A stretch of DNA of 64,000 nt from the NCBI GenBank assembly GCA_963770995.1, contig CAVYRS010000001.1, forward strand, positions 682,001 through 746,000, given 5' to 3'. How positions within the stretch are numbered: position 1 is the stretch's first letter; each line of letters starts with the position of its first letter. Made by a program: the position numbers and the translations under genes. The notes beneath the pieces are model-generated. The model saw only the letters and a program-made list of their open reading frames with translations. It did not search any database and had not been told where the DNA came from. This document shows positions 63,483 through 64,000 of the stretch, one piece after another. The DNA is from CAVSWN01 sp963770995 (GTDB lineage: Bacteria > Acidobacteriota > Vicinamibacteria > Vicinamibacterales > CAVVIG01).

Positions 63483-64000
63483 CGTGCGTCACCCGAGACT
63501 CGCCATCATCCTTGCCACGGCGTCGTTCGCTGGTGCGTGCACGAAGCCGGCGCCGGCGCCGCCACCACCCGCCGAGGTCTACGTCACGCCCGTCGTGCAG
63601 CAGGACGTGCCGATCTATCTCGAGCTGATCGGACAGACCACTGGATTCCAGGACGTCGAGATCCGGGCGCGCGTCGAAGGGTTTCTCGAGAGCGTGAATT
63701 TCCGCGAAGGATCGTTCGTCCAGAAGGGCCAGCTCCTGTATCACATCGATCGGAAGCCGCTCGAGGCCACGCTGATGGGCGCGAAGGCCGACCAGGCGCG
63801 ATCGCAGGCGACGCTCGAGAAGACCGAAACCGATGTCGCCCGCTACATGCCGCTCGTCGCGAAGCAGGCGGTGAGCAAGCAGGAGCTGGACAACGCCCTG
63901 TCGGCGCGGCAGGCGGCGCGAGCGCAGGTCAATGCCGCGAAGGCGGCGGTCGAAGAGGCGACGATCAATCTCGGGTACACCCGCGTGACGGCGCCGATTG
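63483..64000 (+). CDS. RND efflux adaptor (AcrA-like), partial at right edge
   Basis: GTG 63483 has AGGAG 9 nt upstream. A signal with a lipobox-like FAGAC (TASFAGAC then TKPA) suggests a lipid-anchored protein. Then a lipoyl half-motif (VEIRARVEGFLESVNFREGSFVQKGQLLYHID) and the coiled-coil arm (ARYMPLVAKQAVSKQELDNALSARQ) run to the end of the window in TRVTAPI, the return to the second lipoyl half. This is the standard AcrA/MexA layout. The rest of the adaptor and probably the pump lie beyond 64000. Confidence 0.9.

Overview
The window is a GC-rich chromosomal segment whose content points to an acidobacterium, probably of the Vicinamibacteria type (or a metagenome-assembled relative). The reasons are a von Willebrand A protein of the Acidobacteria-associated kind, many small secreted proteins and outer-membrane barrels, DUF4136, DUF2092 and 'CBM V/XII'-type proteins, AtsD-like sulfatases, a KGG stress protein and a transaldolase/phosphoglucose isomerase fusion. 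No tRNA, rRNA, CRISPR array or prophage is visible. Both ends cut genes: a secreted proline-rich protein at the left and an RND adaptor at the right.

Layout. 0-9 kb: two tandem arylsulfatases, a small Cys/His protein, a DUF2490-like outer-membrane protein, an MscS channel and a beta-barrel protein. 9-23 kb: two consecutive leftward RND tripartite efflux operons (an HAE-like set and a CzcCBA-like heavy-metal set) followed upstream by a Tat-exported multicopper oxidase, which suggests metal homeostasis. 23-30 kb: a tightly packed rightward operon of ApbE-DUF2271 fusion, PepSY-type membrane protein, porin-like protein, FMN-binding protein with a flavinylation motif, second ApbE, four-helix membrane protein and outer-membrane protein. 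This is a strong candidate for an extracytoplasmic flavin-based electron-transfer system. 30-41 kb: a secreted protein with kinase-like motifs, a VWFA protein, a secreted HExxH protein, an operon (porin, amidohydrolase, exported glutaminase, DUF502 protein), a histidine kinase with a substrate-binding-type sensor domain, and a divergent REC-MEDS regulator.

41-50 kb: envelope genes (DUF2092 lipoprotein, BON-LysM, DUF4136, a protein with an LPXTG-like tail), a CYTH-like protein, and a CBM V/XII-like gene coupled to a large protein with a PhoU/DUF47-like C-terminus. 50-56 kb: a 5'-truncated group II intron, another DUF4136 gene, a KGG protein and an RpiB-transaldolase-phosphoglucose isomerase fusion. 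56-64 kb: a lipoprotein, an atypical receiver protein, glycogen debranching enzyme, signal peptidase I, a second copy of the PhoU-like large protein beside a PP2C phosphatase, and the start of an RND adaptor.

A recurring oddity is single-base frameshifts in otherwise well-preserved genes (two in the second sulfatase, one each in the porin, the CBM V/XII-like gene, the second DUF4136 gene and the RpiB-Tal-Pgi fusion, and possibly one at the left edge). Because codon structure is intact on both sides, residual indel errors in the assembly are at least as likely as real pseudogenes. Family names come from recognition of motifs by eye; no database search was run.
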